Positions 15,326 to 24,776 are shown, counted from the first letter of the stretch. The stretch is 64,000 bases of DNA from Prevotella sp. P5-92 (GCF_002251245.1 NZ_NPJG01000114.1:1-64000); one strand, 5' to 3'. Numbers and translations are program-made. The notes: generated by a model not told the origin, from the letters alone.

Positions 15326-16942
15326 ATGAGCAGATTCAAGTACCCTGTAGATACCGACCAGTTTCAGAGAATTCGTGAAGATGGTAAGGTGTATGTTGAC
15401 AAGACAGACTTACTATTCGACCTTGCCAGCCGATACAGGTATGTCTTCCTTGCCCGTCCCCGCCGTTTCGGCAAGTCGTTGCTATGCAATACCTTCAAGG
15501 CTTATTTCCAAGGCCAGAAAGAGCTGTTTGAGGGATTGAAGATCATGGACTTGGAGCAGGAATGGAAGACCTATCCCGTGCTGCATTTCACAATGAGCGG
15601 ACTGAAGAACCTTAAGGTGAGCGAGGCGAAGTCAAAGTTAGAGACGATGATTCGTGGTTACGAGCGCATTTATGGATGCGACCCGCTGTCTATAACTCCC
15701 GGTGACCGCTTCCGTGGCTTGATCCATAGGGCTTGTGAAAAGACGGGCGAGCGTGTGGTCGTTATTATCGATGAGTACGACGCACCTACGATGCGGTTGC
15801 TCTACGACACGGAGCAACTGGAAGCCATGCGCATGATGCTCTGTGAGTTCTATCAGGTGCTGAAGGATGAGGGTGCCTATCTGAAGTTTGTATTTATCAC
15901 TGGAGTCACGAAGTATTCTCTGATGAGCATTTACTCGGATCTGAACAACCTGAATCAGATATCCCTAATAGATGACTATTCAGGTCTGTGCGGCATCACC
16001 CAAGAGGAGCTCGACACCGTCTTGCGTCCTTGTGTCGAGGATTATGCTGAAGGTCTTGGCATCAGCATAGATGAGGCATACGCCGTGCTCAAGAAGAACT
16101 ATGACGGCTATCATTTCTCTAAAAACAGTCAGGATGTCTATGCTCCATATAGCCTTTTGAATGCACTCAATGACAGGGCAACCAGTCACTACTGGTTCGA
16201 GTCGGGCACATCGGCATCGCTCATTGAACATCTTAAACACTTCCCCGGTTTCAACCCTCTCGACTTCGATGGGGTGGAGGTGTCGTTGGAGGAATTTAAT
16301 GTGCCCTGCGAGAATGCTTCGACACCTGTTCCAATGCTTTATCAGAGTGGCTATCTTACCATTGCATCTTATGATAAGCTGTTGGAATCATATACACTTC
16401 ACTTCCCCAACTACGAGGTGCGCCAGGGCATGGTTGACAGTATGTCAAACTATCTCATGGACACAGATGACATGGATCGTGATGCCAGCATTCTTGCCAT
16501 GGCCCGTGCCCTGAAACGGGGCGACCTGCCTTCGGCACTTACCGAGCTCCGCTCCTACATAGCCTCCTTGCCCTACGACATCATCACCCGCAAGGAATGG
16601 ATGGCTAAGAAGAAAAAGGAGGCATTTTATAAGTTATTGATGTATGTTGTGTTCTCTTTGCTCAACAGCAAGGTGGACACAGAGGTAAAGAGCGTGCTGG
16701 GTAGAGCCGATGTGGTAATCAAGACGAAGAACGACATCTACGTTCTCGAACTGAAGGTCGATGACACCGTGGATAATGCCTTGGCTCAGATAGACTCCAA
16801 GGGCTATGCCATCCCCTACGAAGCCGACGGACGCCAGCTGACAAAATGCGGTGTGACGATTTCCTCAGAGGCACGCAACATTGTGCATTGGCGTGCGGTT
16901 GACAATGAAGGCAAGGTCATCGACGAGCAGAAGTATGAATGA
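15326..16942 (+). CDS. AAA-ATPase-like protein with C-terminal PD-(D/E)XK nuclease domain, copy A
   Basis: A 538-residue protein. The N-terminal AAA-ATPase-like domain (PF09820 type) shows YVDKT, Walker A-like ARPRRFGKSLL (Lys50, Ser51) and Walker B VVVIIDEYDAP (about 144-153). The C-terminus has the DUF1703/PDDEXK_9 pattern: RADVVI (Asp462) and LELK (Glu475, Lys477), the D...ExK core. This large family is expanded in Bacteroidetes and has no established function. Two close paralogues lie at 25072 and 35657. Copy A differs from B and C most around residues 107-125 and 380-410, while sharing other blocks with B only. Confidence 0.92.
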   Translation: MSRFKYPVDTDQFQRIREDGKVYVDKTDLLFDLASRYRYVFLARPRRFGKSLLCNTFKAYFQGQKELFEGLKIMDLEQEWKTYPVLHFTMSGLKNLKVSEAKSKLETMIRGYERIYGCDPLSITPGDRFRGLIHRACEKTGERVVVIIDEYDAPTMRLLYDTEQLEAMRMMLCEFYQVLKDEGAYLKFVFITGVTKYSLMSIYSDLNNLNQISLIDDYSGLCGITQEELDTVLRPCVEDYAEGLGISIDEAYAVLKKNYDGYHFSKNSQDVYAPYSLLNALNDRATSHYWFESGTSASLIEHLKHFPGFNPLDFDGVEVSLEEFNVPCENASTPVPMLYQSGYLTIASYDKLLESYTLHFPNYEVRQGMVDSMSNYLMDTDDMDRDASILAMARALKRGDLPSALTELRSYIASLPYDIITRKEWMAKKKKEAFYKLLMYVVFSLLNSKVDTEVKSVLGRADVVIKTKNDIYVLELKVDDTVDNALAQIDSKGYAIPYEADGRQLTKCGVTISSEARNIVHWRAVDNEGKVIDEQKYE

Positions 16943-17006
16943 CATCTGATTTATAGGATATAACAGTCAGCATGAAAAATCTTTTTTTTAGCAATATGTC
17001 CCAAAT

Positions 17007-18101
17007 CTATATAATATTTTTCCTCACTTGCTCGTATAATTCCCGGCAACGAGCTGGGGGAATCTTCGCCTTTACGCCTACAGCAAGGAAGTCGTCATAG
17101 GCGGGACGTGACGTGGAATTGACAGAAGTGGCATGCTCGCCATTGTATCCCTCTGTGGAACGGGTCAAGTCGTATGCGGGAGCCAGATGCCATATCCATT
17201 TGCCTTTGTCATTACGTATCACCATAAAACTGAAATTCTTGCAGTGGTCGTCCTTGTTGTCTGTAAGATAGTTGAACACCATACGCCGGAACATGTCTTC
17301 CACGTCGTCCTTGTTCTGAGTGATATAACCCGTGAGGGCAAGAAGATTGGTATAGTCAAGCACCGGTTCGGATATTGACACTCCGAGAAGTCCTCCGGCT
17401 GTAGCCACATGTATGCGCTCGCCATCAGGCGAAATGTCAAAACGTCGTGTAGTGAAATACTTTCCGTTCACAAGTTTGAAGTCTGGGACATCAATACCAC
17501 AACGTCTGGCAGCCTCATTATACCTGTATTCCCGAATGCCCATGTCATGAGGGTCGTAGGTGTGACGAAACTTCACTATCCAATGGCCTTCATTGTCCTC
17601 GAATATGGCCTTAGGGCGACATCCTCCACTGTTTCCGCTGTTATATAAGAGCAGTGAGGCATCATCATCTTGGCGTTCATCCAACACTTCCAAAGCCTTT
17701 TGTTGCAGCTCATCAAAGTCCGTATAATTCTCGTCCAGCGGAATCCTCGTTTCAGGATAGTATTCCAGCACACCCATACCGCTGCCGCCTACAATGGACA
17801 AGCGGTCGAGCGACGACAAATTACTGTCGTCTATCCCTTGCTTCATCAATGCCTTATGGAGCAGATAACGTCCGTAACCATCTGGAAGGCTGTCTTCGAA
17901 CACTCCAAAATTACCATAGAACGGACGAGGCTTGGCTATGAAAAGACCTTCACGCAATGGCAGTTCGAGAGGGGATATGCTGAATCCATCCGCAAGCCAA
18001 CCTGCATCATATTCGAATGCACACAGTCTGTTGTCGGGAGTGAGCGACAAGCGTCCCACTGTCCTCGATTGATATTTCACTGTTAGTCTCTCTGTTTTCA
18101 T
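17007..18101 (-). CDS. hipA: HipA-like serine/threonine kinase toxin, module 1
   Basis: A 364-residue HipA-family kinase. An N-terminal subdomain-like region (VKYQSRTVGRLSL, FEDSLPDGYGRYLL) is followed by a glycine-rich loop region (VGGSGMGVLEYYPE, NSGNSGGCRPKAIF), the ATP-contacting lysine strand WIVKFRH, the catalytic loop LTDNKDDHCKNFSF and the metal-binding APAYDLT. E. coli HipA phosphorylates glutamyl-tRNA synthetase; the target here is unknown. Its ATG overlaps the stop of the upstream antitoxin gene (ATGA), typical of a hipBA operon. Confidence 0.92.
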   Translation of the reverse strand: MKTERLTVKYQSRTVGRLSLTPDNRLCAFEYDAGWLADGFSISPLELPLREGLFIAKPRPFYGNFGVFEDSLPDGYGRYLLHKALMKQGIDDSNLSSLDRLSIVGGSGMGVLEYYPETRIPLDENYTDFDELQQKALEVLDERQDDDASLLLYNSGNSGGCRPKAIFEDNEGHWIVKFRHTYDPHDMGIREYRYNEAARRCGIDVPDFKLVNGKYFTTRRFDISPDGERIHVATAGGLLGVSISEPVLDYTNLLALTGYITQNKDDVEDMFRRMVFNYLTDNKDDHCKNFSFMVIRNDKGKWIWHLAPAYDLTRSTEGYNGEHATSVNSTSRPAYDDFLAVGVKAKIPPARCRELYEQVRKNII

Positions 18102-18427
18102 ATCCTATGTGCCTTTTTCTTTCCCGTATTCTTGCGTATCTGCAACAGTTCGTCCATAGTGGAGTATTTGGGTTGACCGAAAATATGTCTCAGTTCAGAA
18201 GTGTAGCCCAATGCCATGGCAATGCCTATAAGGTTTTTCAGCGAGATAAGTCCCTTCTGCTCAAACCTTATAATATTGCTTACAGCCACACCTGATTTCT
18301 CCGCCATCTCCTCACGAGTGATGTTCTTCTCAATCCTGCGCTTGCGAAAGTCGTCGGCAATCCCCCTTGCTATATCATCGGGATTGTCAAGCATATAGTT
18401 TTCCAAAACTGATAACATATTGTCCAT
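18098..18427 (-). CDS. hipB: HipB-like XRE antitoxin, module 1
   Basis: A 109-residue protein with a helix-turn-helix at about residues 30-85 (RIEKNITREEMAEKSGVAVS, NIIRFEQKGLISLKNLIGIA). HipB proteins neutralise HipA and repress the operon. The stop overlaps the hipA start by 4 bases. The C-terminal tail KNTGKKKAHRI is basic. Confidence 0.88.
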   Translation of the reverse strand: MDNMLSVLENYMLDNPDDIARGIADDFRKRRIEKNITREEMAEKSGVAVSNIIRFEQKGLISLKNLIGIAMALGYTSELRHIFGQPKYSTMDELLQIRKNTGKKKAHRI

Positions 18428-18570
18428 ATCGTCTGTTGTTTATAAGAAACAAATAAAATATTATCAGTTGCAAAATTATCGCTTTATTTCAATATATCCA
18501 AGAAAAGACTTTTATTTCTTTCAATCATTAAAGTTTTTTAATAGAAAGGACAAGGGACTCAACCGCAAAA

Positions 18571-19436
18571 TCACAATACCATATTGAACAACCATCCCAG
18601 CAGGATGATGAACAGGGCAATGGTGCCGAAGAAGATACCTATGAGCTTCATGTTCATCACTTTCTTGAGCATGGTGGCTTCTGGCAAGGAGAGACCTACT
18701 ACCGACATCATGAACGCCAAGGCTGTGCCCAATGCAACACCTTTGGCAACAAAAACCTGAATGACAGGTACGATGCCTGCAGCATTGGCATACATCGGAA
18801 CGGCAAGCACGACTGCTAATGGTACGGCATACCAATGTTCGCCGCTCAAATATGCTTCAAAGAATCCACTTGGCACATAACCATGTATGGCGGCTCCGAT
18901 GCCGATGCCTATGATGACATAGAGAAGGACACCGCGGACTATCCCCAATGCTTCTTTGGCAATTTGAGGCAATCGCCTGATTAGTGAAGATTGCGACTCT
19001 TCAATTTCCTCCTGCGGGATATTGTTCATCTGTATCATCTGCTGCACCCAAGGACTAAGGTTCTTTTCCAGTTTCATCTTCCCCAGCACATAACCGCCAA
19101 TCATACCAAGGCATATTCCGCTGACAACGTAAACCGTGGTGACCTTCCATCCGAAAGTGCCTGCAAACATGGCCACTGCCACCTCATTGACAAGAGGTGA
19201 GGTGATGAGGAAAGAGAAGGTCACACCCAAAGGGATGCCTCCCTTGACAAATCCGATGAACAGCGGTATGCTTGAACAGGAACAGAAGGGAGTGATGGCT
19301 CCAAACAATGAGGCGAGCAGATACTGCATCCCGTAGAGTTTCCTTGATGTGAGGAAGTTGCGCAGTCTTTACACAGGGGAAATAGGCATTGACAATGCCC
19401 ATTATGATGCTGAAATGTTTAACAATGATGAGAACT
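18571..19436 (-). pseudogene. Permease (ArsP/DUF318 type), 5'-truncated and frameshifted
   Basis: The main frame (18571-19329) encodes an integral membrane protein with FGAITPFCSCSSIPLFIGFV, GVTFSFLITSPLVNEVA and AVPMYANAAGIVPVI, the hallmarks of PF03773 permeases thought to export arsenicals or other substrates. Upstream in the same frame, RLRNFLTSRKLYG still reads, and after a shift of frame near 19365 the preceding transmembrane part (VLIIVKHFSIIMGIVNAYFP) continues up to the end of the next hipA gene. About 50 N-terminal residues are missing. The gene therefore looks broken by the arrival of the second hipBA module plus a frameshift. Confidence 0.75.
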
Positions 19437-20684
19437 TCATTTTTGTCCAATAAGGTATCCGCCAATCTCATCAATGTATTTTCTGTCAATACCATTGGCT
19501 GCGGCAAAGTCGGGAAAATGACTCACGGCGTATTCTACATCGTCAATGATAGAAGATGCATTCCTGATGCAGGAGTCGTCACCAAACCTGAGAATATCGT
19601 CACGGGTGATTTTCCTGTCCTTGCCGCATAAAGTCAATTCATGGCGATGATACAACGGCGACCCATGCAAATCCACCGTAAAGTTCAAGTCGTATGCAGG
19701 AGCAAAATGCCAATGCCCATCTCTTCCCATCAAGAACGAGAAGTTCTTGTTATGATCATCAACATTTGCCGCAAAAACATTAAAAGCAGCTATGCGGAAG
19801 ATTTCCGCCAGCTCGTTGTCGGGTATTCTCAACAGTCGGGCAGTCTTCATCAAGTCCTCATAACAATCTGCGTCAGGAGATAAGGCTGCAAGTGTCTGGA
19901 TATGCAATTTGTCATTCCCTGCCCTGTCAAAGCGTTCAGTGATAAAATGACTATGCCCATCTATTGTAATCAGCCTTGATGGCATCATCTTTATTCCACA
20001 TGCCAAAGCCATATCGTAATACGTCTTTTCCATTAGGGTATATGGAAAACGCCCGACTCTGTCAAATTTCAGAATATAATACTTAAAATTACCCTCAAGT
20101 TGTATTTGACCGGATTTAACTGTACCGTCATCCTCATTGATGGCAATAATTGCCTTGGGTTGCATACCTCCTGCTGATGTGCCAACGAGATACAGACTCT
20201 GCATACTTGCACTATTCACATTATCCACAGCCTCAGACCTCTCGTTGAGAATGTCATCCGCTATCTTATAAAGACAGGACAACTCCAAATCCACCGGAGC
20301 ACTCCATTGGTCGAAACACGGTTCAAACTCCAGTGCCCCCATGGCACGCTTACCCATAAACGCCAATGCGTCAACCGGGGTGAATTTCACGTCGGGCATA
20401 TTTTCATGCTGCCATCTTGAAATAAGACTTTCACCCCAACGGTCAGGTAGCGAGTCTGCAAGAAATTCAGGCAATCCCTTATATATTTTTCGTTGTATGT
20501 TGCCCTTGTATATTCCACCTTGACGAAGATATGGTTTGCTGATGGATGCCGTCAATGGGGCAATGTCATATCCAGCCGACAGGAATGATGGAGAGAAGCT
20601 AAAAAAAGCCCTTCTCTCCTTGTCGTCCCACACCAATCTTCCGACATCATACCCCCATAGCGTGATTTTCAAAACGTTATTCAT
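19437..20684 (-). CDS. hipA: HipA-like serine/threonine kinase toxin, module 2
   Basis: A 415-residue full-length HipA. It shows the N-terminal region (GYDVGRLVWDDKERRAFFSF, LPEFLADSLPDRWGESLI), the VGTSAGGMQPKAII loop, the lysine strand YYILKFDRVG, the catalytic loop ANVDDHNKNFSF and APAYDLNFT. It diverges strongly from module 1, so the two are not a recent duplication. The antitoxin gene lies 14 bp upstream. The 3' end abuts and truncates a permease gene. Confidence 0.92.
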   Translation of the reverse strand: MNNVLKITLWGYDVGRLVWDDKERRAFFSFSPSFLSAGYDIAPLTASISKPYLRQGGIYKGNIQRKIYKGLPEFLADSLPDRWGESLISRWQHENMPDVKFTPVDALAFMGKRAMGALEFEPCFDQWSAPVDLELSCLYKIADDILNERSEAVDNVNSASMQSLYLVGTSAGGMQPKAIIAINEDDGTVKSGQIQLEGNFKYYILKFDRVGRFPYTLMEKTYYDMALACGIKMMPSRLITIDGHSHFITERFDRAGNDKLHIQTLAALSPDADCYEDLMKTARLLRIPDNELAEIFRIAAFNVFAANVDDHNKNFSFLMGRDGHWHFAPAYDLNFTVDLHGSPLYHRHELTLCGKDRKITRDDILRFGDDSCIRNASSIIDDVEYAVSHFPDFAAANGIDRKYIDEIGGYLIGQK

Positions 20685-20698
20685 ACTAAACTCCTTCC

Positions 20699-21016
20699 TT
20701 AATGTTTGACTCTCTGCCTTTGCTCCCCTTTTAGTTTCTTTTGAATTTCCTCCATTTCAAATGGCGACACGGGCAACTCGGGAAGCACTCCCTCGATTTG
20801 TTCTAAAATGCCAATAGCCCTCATTATCCTCAACAAGGATTCGAGGGTTACATTGCGCAACTTTCCATTCTCGAAGTTTTTTACTGTGGCAATGCCCACA
20901 CCTGCATTGTCAGCCAATTCCTGCTGTGTGAGCTTGGCGGCAATGCGATAACGCTTGCAGTTACTCCCCATTCGTGAGATAATCTGCGCATTGGTATCTC
21001 CATAAATCAAATTCAT
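20699..21016 (-). CDS. hipB: HipB-like XRE antitoxin, module 2
   Basis: A 105-residue protein with helix-turn-helix (CKRYRIAAKLTQQELADNAG, VGIATVKNFENGKLRNVTLE) and a charged tail (EEIQKKLKGEQRQRVKH). The order antitoxin then toxin, with a 14-bp gap, fits a hipBA operon transcribed leftward. Confidence 0.88.
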   Translation of the reverse strand: MNLIYGDTNAQIISRMGSNCKRYRIAAKLTQQELADNAGVGIATVKNFENGKLRNVTLESLLRIMRAIGILEQIEGVLPELPVSPFEMEEIQKKLKGEQRQRVKH

Positions 21017-21301
21017 AGTGCAAAAGTATGAAATATCATCTGTAATGCCAAATATTCCGCGTTAAAATATCACAAATTATACGTTGGCATCGTAAAATAT
21101 CCACGGAATTTTTCCCCGCTGTTTTCCCCGCAGTCCTCCGCTTTTTCCCCTTAGCCACGTTTCTTTCAGGACAGGGCGAGGGGAAAAGTTGGGAAGAGGA
21201 AGTTTTGTTTGTAATTTTGCAGCGTCTTCCAAAATGGGAGATGCGGTCTTTGGTTTCGTTGGCTTGCCTGTGGCGGAGATTTGCAGGGGGATGTCGTCAG
21301 G
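21017..21301. other. Gap upstream of the VapE locus
   Basis: No coding frame is supported. A rightward promoter-like sequence (TTGG, 19 bases, TAATTTTG at 21215-21222, followed by GCAGC) lies about 240 bases before the VapE start, with the TGTAGAGT repeats between. If used, it gives a long untranslated leader. Confidence 0.45.
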
Positions 21302-21392
21302 ACTCTACACTCTACATTATTTTGACTTAAAACCCTTGTTTTCAAGTACTTAATGAATGTAGAGTGGTTCCTGACTCTACATTCACTCTACA
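21302..21392. repeat. TGTAGAGT repeat array upstream of VapE
   Basis: The octamer ACTCTACA occurs at 21302, 21309, 21374 and 21385, with the opposite orientation TGTAGAGT at 21358. The same octamer forms a second array on the other side of the VapE gene (22670-22771), so the gene is bracketed. Confidence 0.85.
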
Positions 21393-21463
21393 TTTCCCCT
21401 ACATAGGTTAATTGCCATGAAGCCGAATACCGGAATTGTAAATCTTATCAATTCTAATTCAAA

Positions 21464-22669
21464 ATGGAAAAAGAACTACTTGAAAAGGAGTCATCCTTTG
21501 AAATGACAGAAACGGCAGGCTTGGTATTCCTTGTAGAATCGTTCTTAGAAGAGAACTTCCAGTTCAGGAGAAACCTGCTGATGGGGAAAACCGAAGTGAG
21601 GTGCAACGGCTGCGACCAATGGCTTCCGCTCACTGCCGAGACACTGAACTCGATAGTGAGGAAAGCAAAGAAGGAGGGCATTGGCGAAAACAAGTCGCCG
21701 AAACAGGACATTGAGGAGTATGTCAACTCCGACGCAGTGCCCGACTACGACCCTATAGCCGAATGGATTTCCCGACTTCCCGCATGGGATGGCAAAAACC
21801 ACGTTGCCGATCTGTTCAGCCGAATACCTGGTTTGACCAGCGAGCAATTGGCGTTTCTCTCCACTTGGTTTCGTTCGGCTGTTGCCCATTGGATGCAGAT
21901 GGACAGCGTTCACGGCAACGAATGTGTCCCCGTTCTGATTGGCGAGCAAGGTTGCGGAAAAACAACCTTTGCCGTGAGACTGCTGCCTGAGGAATTGCGC
22001 TGCTACTTCCTCGACCACATCAACTTCACCAACAAGTTTGACGCCGACATGGCTCTTACCCACAACCTCATTGTCAACATCGACGAGTTTGCCAACATGG
22101 GAGTGTCGCAACAAGGCAGACTGAAGCAAACGCTTTCAAAGAGGAAGGTGAACGGCAGACCGATTTTCGGGCGAAGCCAGGAAGATCGCCGACGTTATGC
22201 CTCGTTCATTGCCACAACCAACGACGAGCATCCGCTCTGCGACCAAACCGGCTCACGACGCTATCTTTGCATAAAGATACCGAGAGGGAAACTTATTGAC
22301 AATTCCTCGTCCATCGACTATGAGCAGTTGTATGCCCAACTCTACTACGAGCTGACTGTAGGCAACACTCCTTATTGGTTCAACATCGACGAGACAAAGA
22401 GAATACAGGAGCTGAACCTGCCCTTCTTCCGTACCGACGACATGGAGACGATGATCGGCAATTGCTTCCGTTTGCCGCTTCAGGGAGAAGAGGGACAATG
22501 GGTGAACAGCAAGACAATCCTTGATACTCTAAAGACTCTCTATCCGAGCCTGCAGACATCGAACAGCACGAAGATAAAAATAGGGCAGACGCTAAAGTGC
22601 ATGGGCTGCACGTCAAAGAGATTCACCCAAGGACAGAAATACCATCTCGTGCCACTCAAGGTCGCATGA
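21464..22669 (+). CDS. VapE/VirE-type SF3-like helicase
   Basis: A 401-residue protein of the virulence-associated E family. It opens with a short all-helical part and the FQFRRNLLMGKTEVR segment usual for compact Bacteroidetes VapE proteins, then WDGKNHVADLFSRI. The ATPase has Walker A GEQGCGKTTF, Walker B LIVNIDEFANM, and the motif ASFIATTNDEHPLCDQTGSR with the arginine finger region RRYLCIKI. A C-terminal winged-helix (DUF3874-like) follows. Such proteins are replicative helicases of phages, satellites and integrative elements. No primase, integrase or capsid gene is adjacent, which makes this a solitary copy flanked by repeat arrays. Confidence 0.9.
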   Translation: MEKELLEKESSFEMTETAGLVFLVESFLEENFQFRRNLLMGKTEVRCNGCDQWLPLTAETLNSIVRKAKKEGIGENKSPKQDIEEYVNSDAVPDYDPIAEWISRLPAWDGKNHVADLFSRIPGLTSEQLAFLSTWFRSAVAHWMQMDSVHGNECVPVLIGEQGCGKTTFAVRLLPEELRCYFLDHINFTNKFDADMALTHNLIVNIDEFANMGVSQQGRLKQTLSKRKVNGRPIFGRSQEDRRRYASFIATTNDEHPLCDQTGSRRYLCIKIPRGKLIDNSSSIDYEQLYAQLYYELTVGNTPYWFNIDETKRIQELNLPFFRTDDMETMIGNCFRLPLQGEEGQWVNSKTILDTLKTLYPSLQTSNSTKIKIGQTLKCMGCTSKRFTQGQKYHLVPLKVA

Positions 22670-22771
22670 TGTAGGGTGAATGTAGAGTGAATGTAGAGTC
22701 GAGAGGCACTCTACATTCTGTAACTTACAGATTATCAGAGAGTAAGACGTAAATAATGCAGAGTGTAGAGT
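22670..22771. repeat. TGTAGAGT repeat array downstream of VapE
   Basis: TGTAGAGT at 22681, 22692 and 22764, a variant TGTAGGGT at 22670 overlapping the stop codon region, and inverted ACTCTACA at 22708. Together with 21302-21392 this brackets the VapE gene with the same octamer. Confidence 0.85.
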
Positions 22772-22844
22772 GCCACGCAAGCAGGCTTATATACGACGCA
22801 AACGAGACGTTAATGCCGATGAAGCGTAACGTCTCCTACGGCTC

Positions 22845-22903
22845 TGTCACTACTATGACAGCCGACTGTCACAGTTATGACAGGCGGCTGTCGTAAGGTG
22901 ACA
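22845..22903. repeat. TGTCAC/ATGACA repeat cluster before the DUF6078-like gene
   Basis: TGTCAC at 22845 and 22867, ATGACA near 22855 and 22878, and GTGACA at 22898 alternate in orientation within 60 bp. CCGACTGTCAC and GTGACAGTCGG at its ends are exact inverted copies. The cluster is followed by AT-rich DNA and then the next start codon. Confidence 0.65.
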
Positions 22904-22972
22904 GTCGGCAAAACATAAGTTATCTTTAACAATAGCATAAGCTATCATCAATAAAAACATATACTTAAATTT

Positions 22973-23392
22973 ATGATTACAATCAGTAAAAACGCGGCAT
23001 GCCCTTTGTCGGCATGCAAGAAGAGCGGCGAATGTGCCCGCCACGAGAATTATCTGGAGGCGAAAGCCGAAAGGATGGAGTATCTGACACTTAACCCCGA
23101 CATGGTCAGCCATGGCGACAATGGTTGCGAACACCGACTCGTAAGAAAAACGGTACGTATGGCATACGGATTCAAAAAGTTGTACGACAGCATTCCCAAG
23201 GGAAACGCCAACTACTTTTGGCTGTCAGCCGGCTTTGGAAGCGAGTCAACCTACTATCGCCATAAGCGTGGGGACTATCCGCTTGGTCCTGAAATGCAGA
23301 GACGGCTGCTTGAAAAAATCAAGGAGAAAGGCGGCAACCCTGCGGTTGGCTTCGACCGCTACGCCGACGAGGTAGTGCTTGTCAAACCTTGA
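22973..23392 (+). CDS. DUF6078-like protein
   Basis: A 139-residue cytoplasmic protein. It begins with a cysteine cluster (CPLSACKKSGECARHENYLE) that could bind zinc, then a basic helical part (RKTVRMAYGFKKLYDSIPKG) and FGSESTYYRHKRGDYPLGPE. The pattern resembles DUF6078 proteins found beside VapE-type loci in Bacteroidales. The second half looks like a helix-turn-helix that chooses between repeats, but this is inference. The 3' end overlaps the converging gene by 11 bp. Confidence 0.6.
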   Translation: MITISKNAACPLSACKKSGECARHENYLEAKAERMEYLTLNPDMVSHGDNGCEHRLVRKTVRMAYGFKKLYDSIPKGNANYFWLSAGFGSESTYYRHKRGDYPLGPEMQRRLLEKIKEKGGNPAVGFDRYADEVVLVKP

Positions 23393-24776
23393 CGTAGAGG
23401 TCTTCCATCTCAAGGCATTTCCTCAGCAGTTTGTCACACAGCTTTTCCGACCATTTCTTCTTGCCGTTAAGGTTTCGGTAGTCGAGAAATGCCGAGTTGT
23501 CCCATGCGGCATAGTCGTAGAGAGTGAAATAGCCTGAGTATTCGCGTAGTGTGTCGCCAGAGAAATGCTTGTCGGCAGGCAGGTGTCCGAACCATTCGGG
23601 GTGCATCATCTGCTGGGCAAAATGCTCATGCGAAATGTCGGCAATGAGGTTATGGTGGCGAAGGACACACCAAAGGCAGAACCAATGGCTCTTCCTGGTG
23701 ATGGCTTTCGCCATCTCCCCAATGCAGTGACGAAGCCTTTCCATATCGACGAGGCGACCGTTGACTGTCTTGTGGAAAACCTGGTTGTATATTGCCGTGA
23801 CGCACACCTCTGGATGCTCGATGGAACGTATCCACTGGTCAATGATAAACCATTTTGCCACAGCCGACACAAAAGGATCATAGTCCTCTTCCTTGCAGCC
23901 GCCTTTGGCAATGAAATCCTGTGCCATTGCCTCAAGGTTGCCCGCATGGCTGAGAAAGACAAGCTGCAACGACTGGGGCACAGCCTCGCGGAGCCTTCGT
24001 CGGGCTTCCTTCAGTTGGTTGACAGTAAGTTCGCATCCGTCGTTGTCGTATTTCAGCGTGGCGAAATACAGGTCAAGTTCTTCCCTGCCCTTGGGCGAGT
24101 CGATATATTGCTGAATGGAAGCCTCGAATATCAGTCCTGCCTCCTCGTTGCTCAGACTCACTCCGCAAAGGTTTTCTGCCCTGTTGAAATGCATCATCAG
24201 ATAGGTGGTCCGCATGAAGAGCAGCAGAAGGTTCCACAACCGTTCTTCCGACGGCATGCCGGGATATTTCGTAGGCTTGTATTTCTTGTTCAGCAATCCC
24301 TCCATCATTGCCACTTCACTGCTGAACGACGTGAACTTATATTCCTCGTTGTTGGCAATGCCGTCGAGCTTTGGCAACATGCTAAGTATCGTTGTCGTTG
24401 TCCTTTTCCATTTGTGCCCTTCAAATTGTCCCTCGCTCCTTACCCTTCTTATTGCATCTTGCACCAAGGGCGTTATGCGTTCCGTGACCATTTTCTCTAA
24501 GGTTGCCGCATATTCCATATTCTTTAGTCTGCGGCTTCTCTTCAAGTCTTGGTTTTGCCTCGCCAGGTCCTCGTCTGCCATAAGACACAAGCGTGCTGCC
24601 TTTAGCGAGAGCGACAGTATGTCGAAGGTCAGTTCCTGCGTGCCGTAGTCGTCCCAGGCATCGGTGAGCATGTTCCACATGGCGATGAAAGAGTCCATCT
24701 GCCTGTCAAACATTTCGTAACTGAAAACCGACGCTATGTCCTCGTAGTCATCACTCATTGTTCGTTTTATTTCCAT
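23382..24776 (-). CDS. Uncharacterised cytoplasmic protein
   Basis: A 464-residue, largely alpha-helical protein without signal peptide or membrane segments. ATG 24776 is used because the longer frame starts with GTG. Recognisable only by composition: an acidic N-terminus (MSDDYEDIASVFSYEMFDRQ), a helical centre and a tryptophan/aromatic-rich C-terminal part (HPEWFGHLPADKHFSGDTLR, YSGYFTLYDYAAWDNSAFLD). I do not recognise the family with confidence. It overlaps the converging DUF6078-like gene by 11 bp, and the pair may travel together with the VapE locus. Confidence 0.75.
   Translation of the reverse strand: MEIKRTMSDDYEDIASVFSYEMFDRQMDSFIAMWNMLTDAWDDYGTQELTFDILSLSLKAARLCLMADEDLARQNQDLKRSRRLKNMEYAATLEKMVTERITPLVQDAIRRVRSEGQFEGHKWKRTTTTILSMLPKLDGIANNEEYKFTSFSSEVAMMEGLLNKKYKPTKYPGMPSEERLWNLLLLFMRTTYLMMHFNRAENLCGVSLSNEEAGLIFEASIQQYIDSPKGREELDLYFATLKYDNDGCELTVNQLKEARRRLREAVPQSLQLVFLSHAGNLEAMAQDFIAKGGCKEEDYDPFVSAVAKWFIIDQWIRSIEHPEVCVTAIYNQVFHKTVNGRLVDMERLRHCIGEMAKAITRKSHWFCLWCVLRHHNLIADISHEHFAQQMMHPEWFGHLPADKHFSGDTLREYSGYFTLYDYAAWDNSAFLDYRNLNGKKKWSEKLCDKLLRKCLEMEDLYVKV

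Noticed and set aside
23565..24500. 311-codon rightward frame opposite the 464-residue protein gene
   Set aside because: It is antisense to a gene with better codon pattern and a promoter; the long opening is a by-product of high G+C coding sequence.
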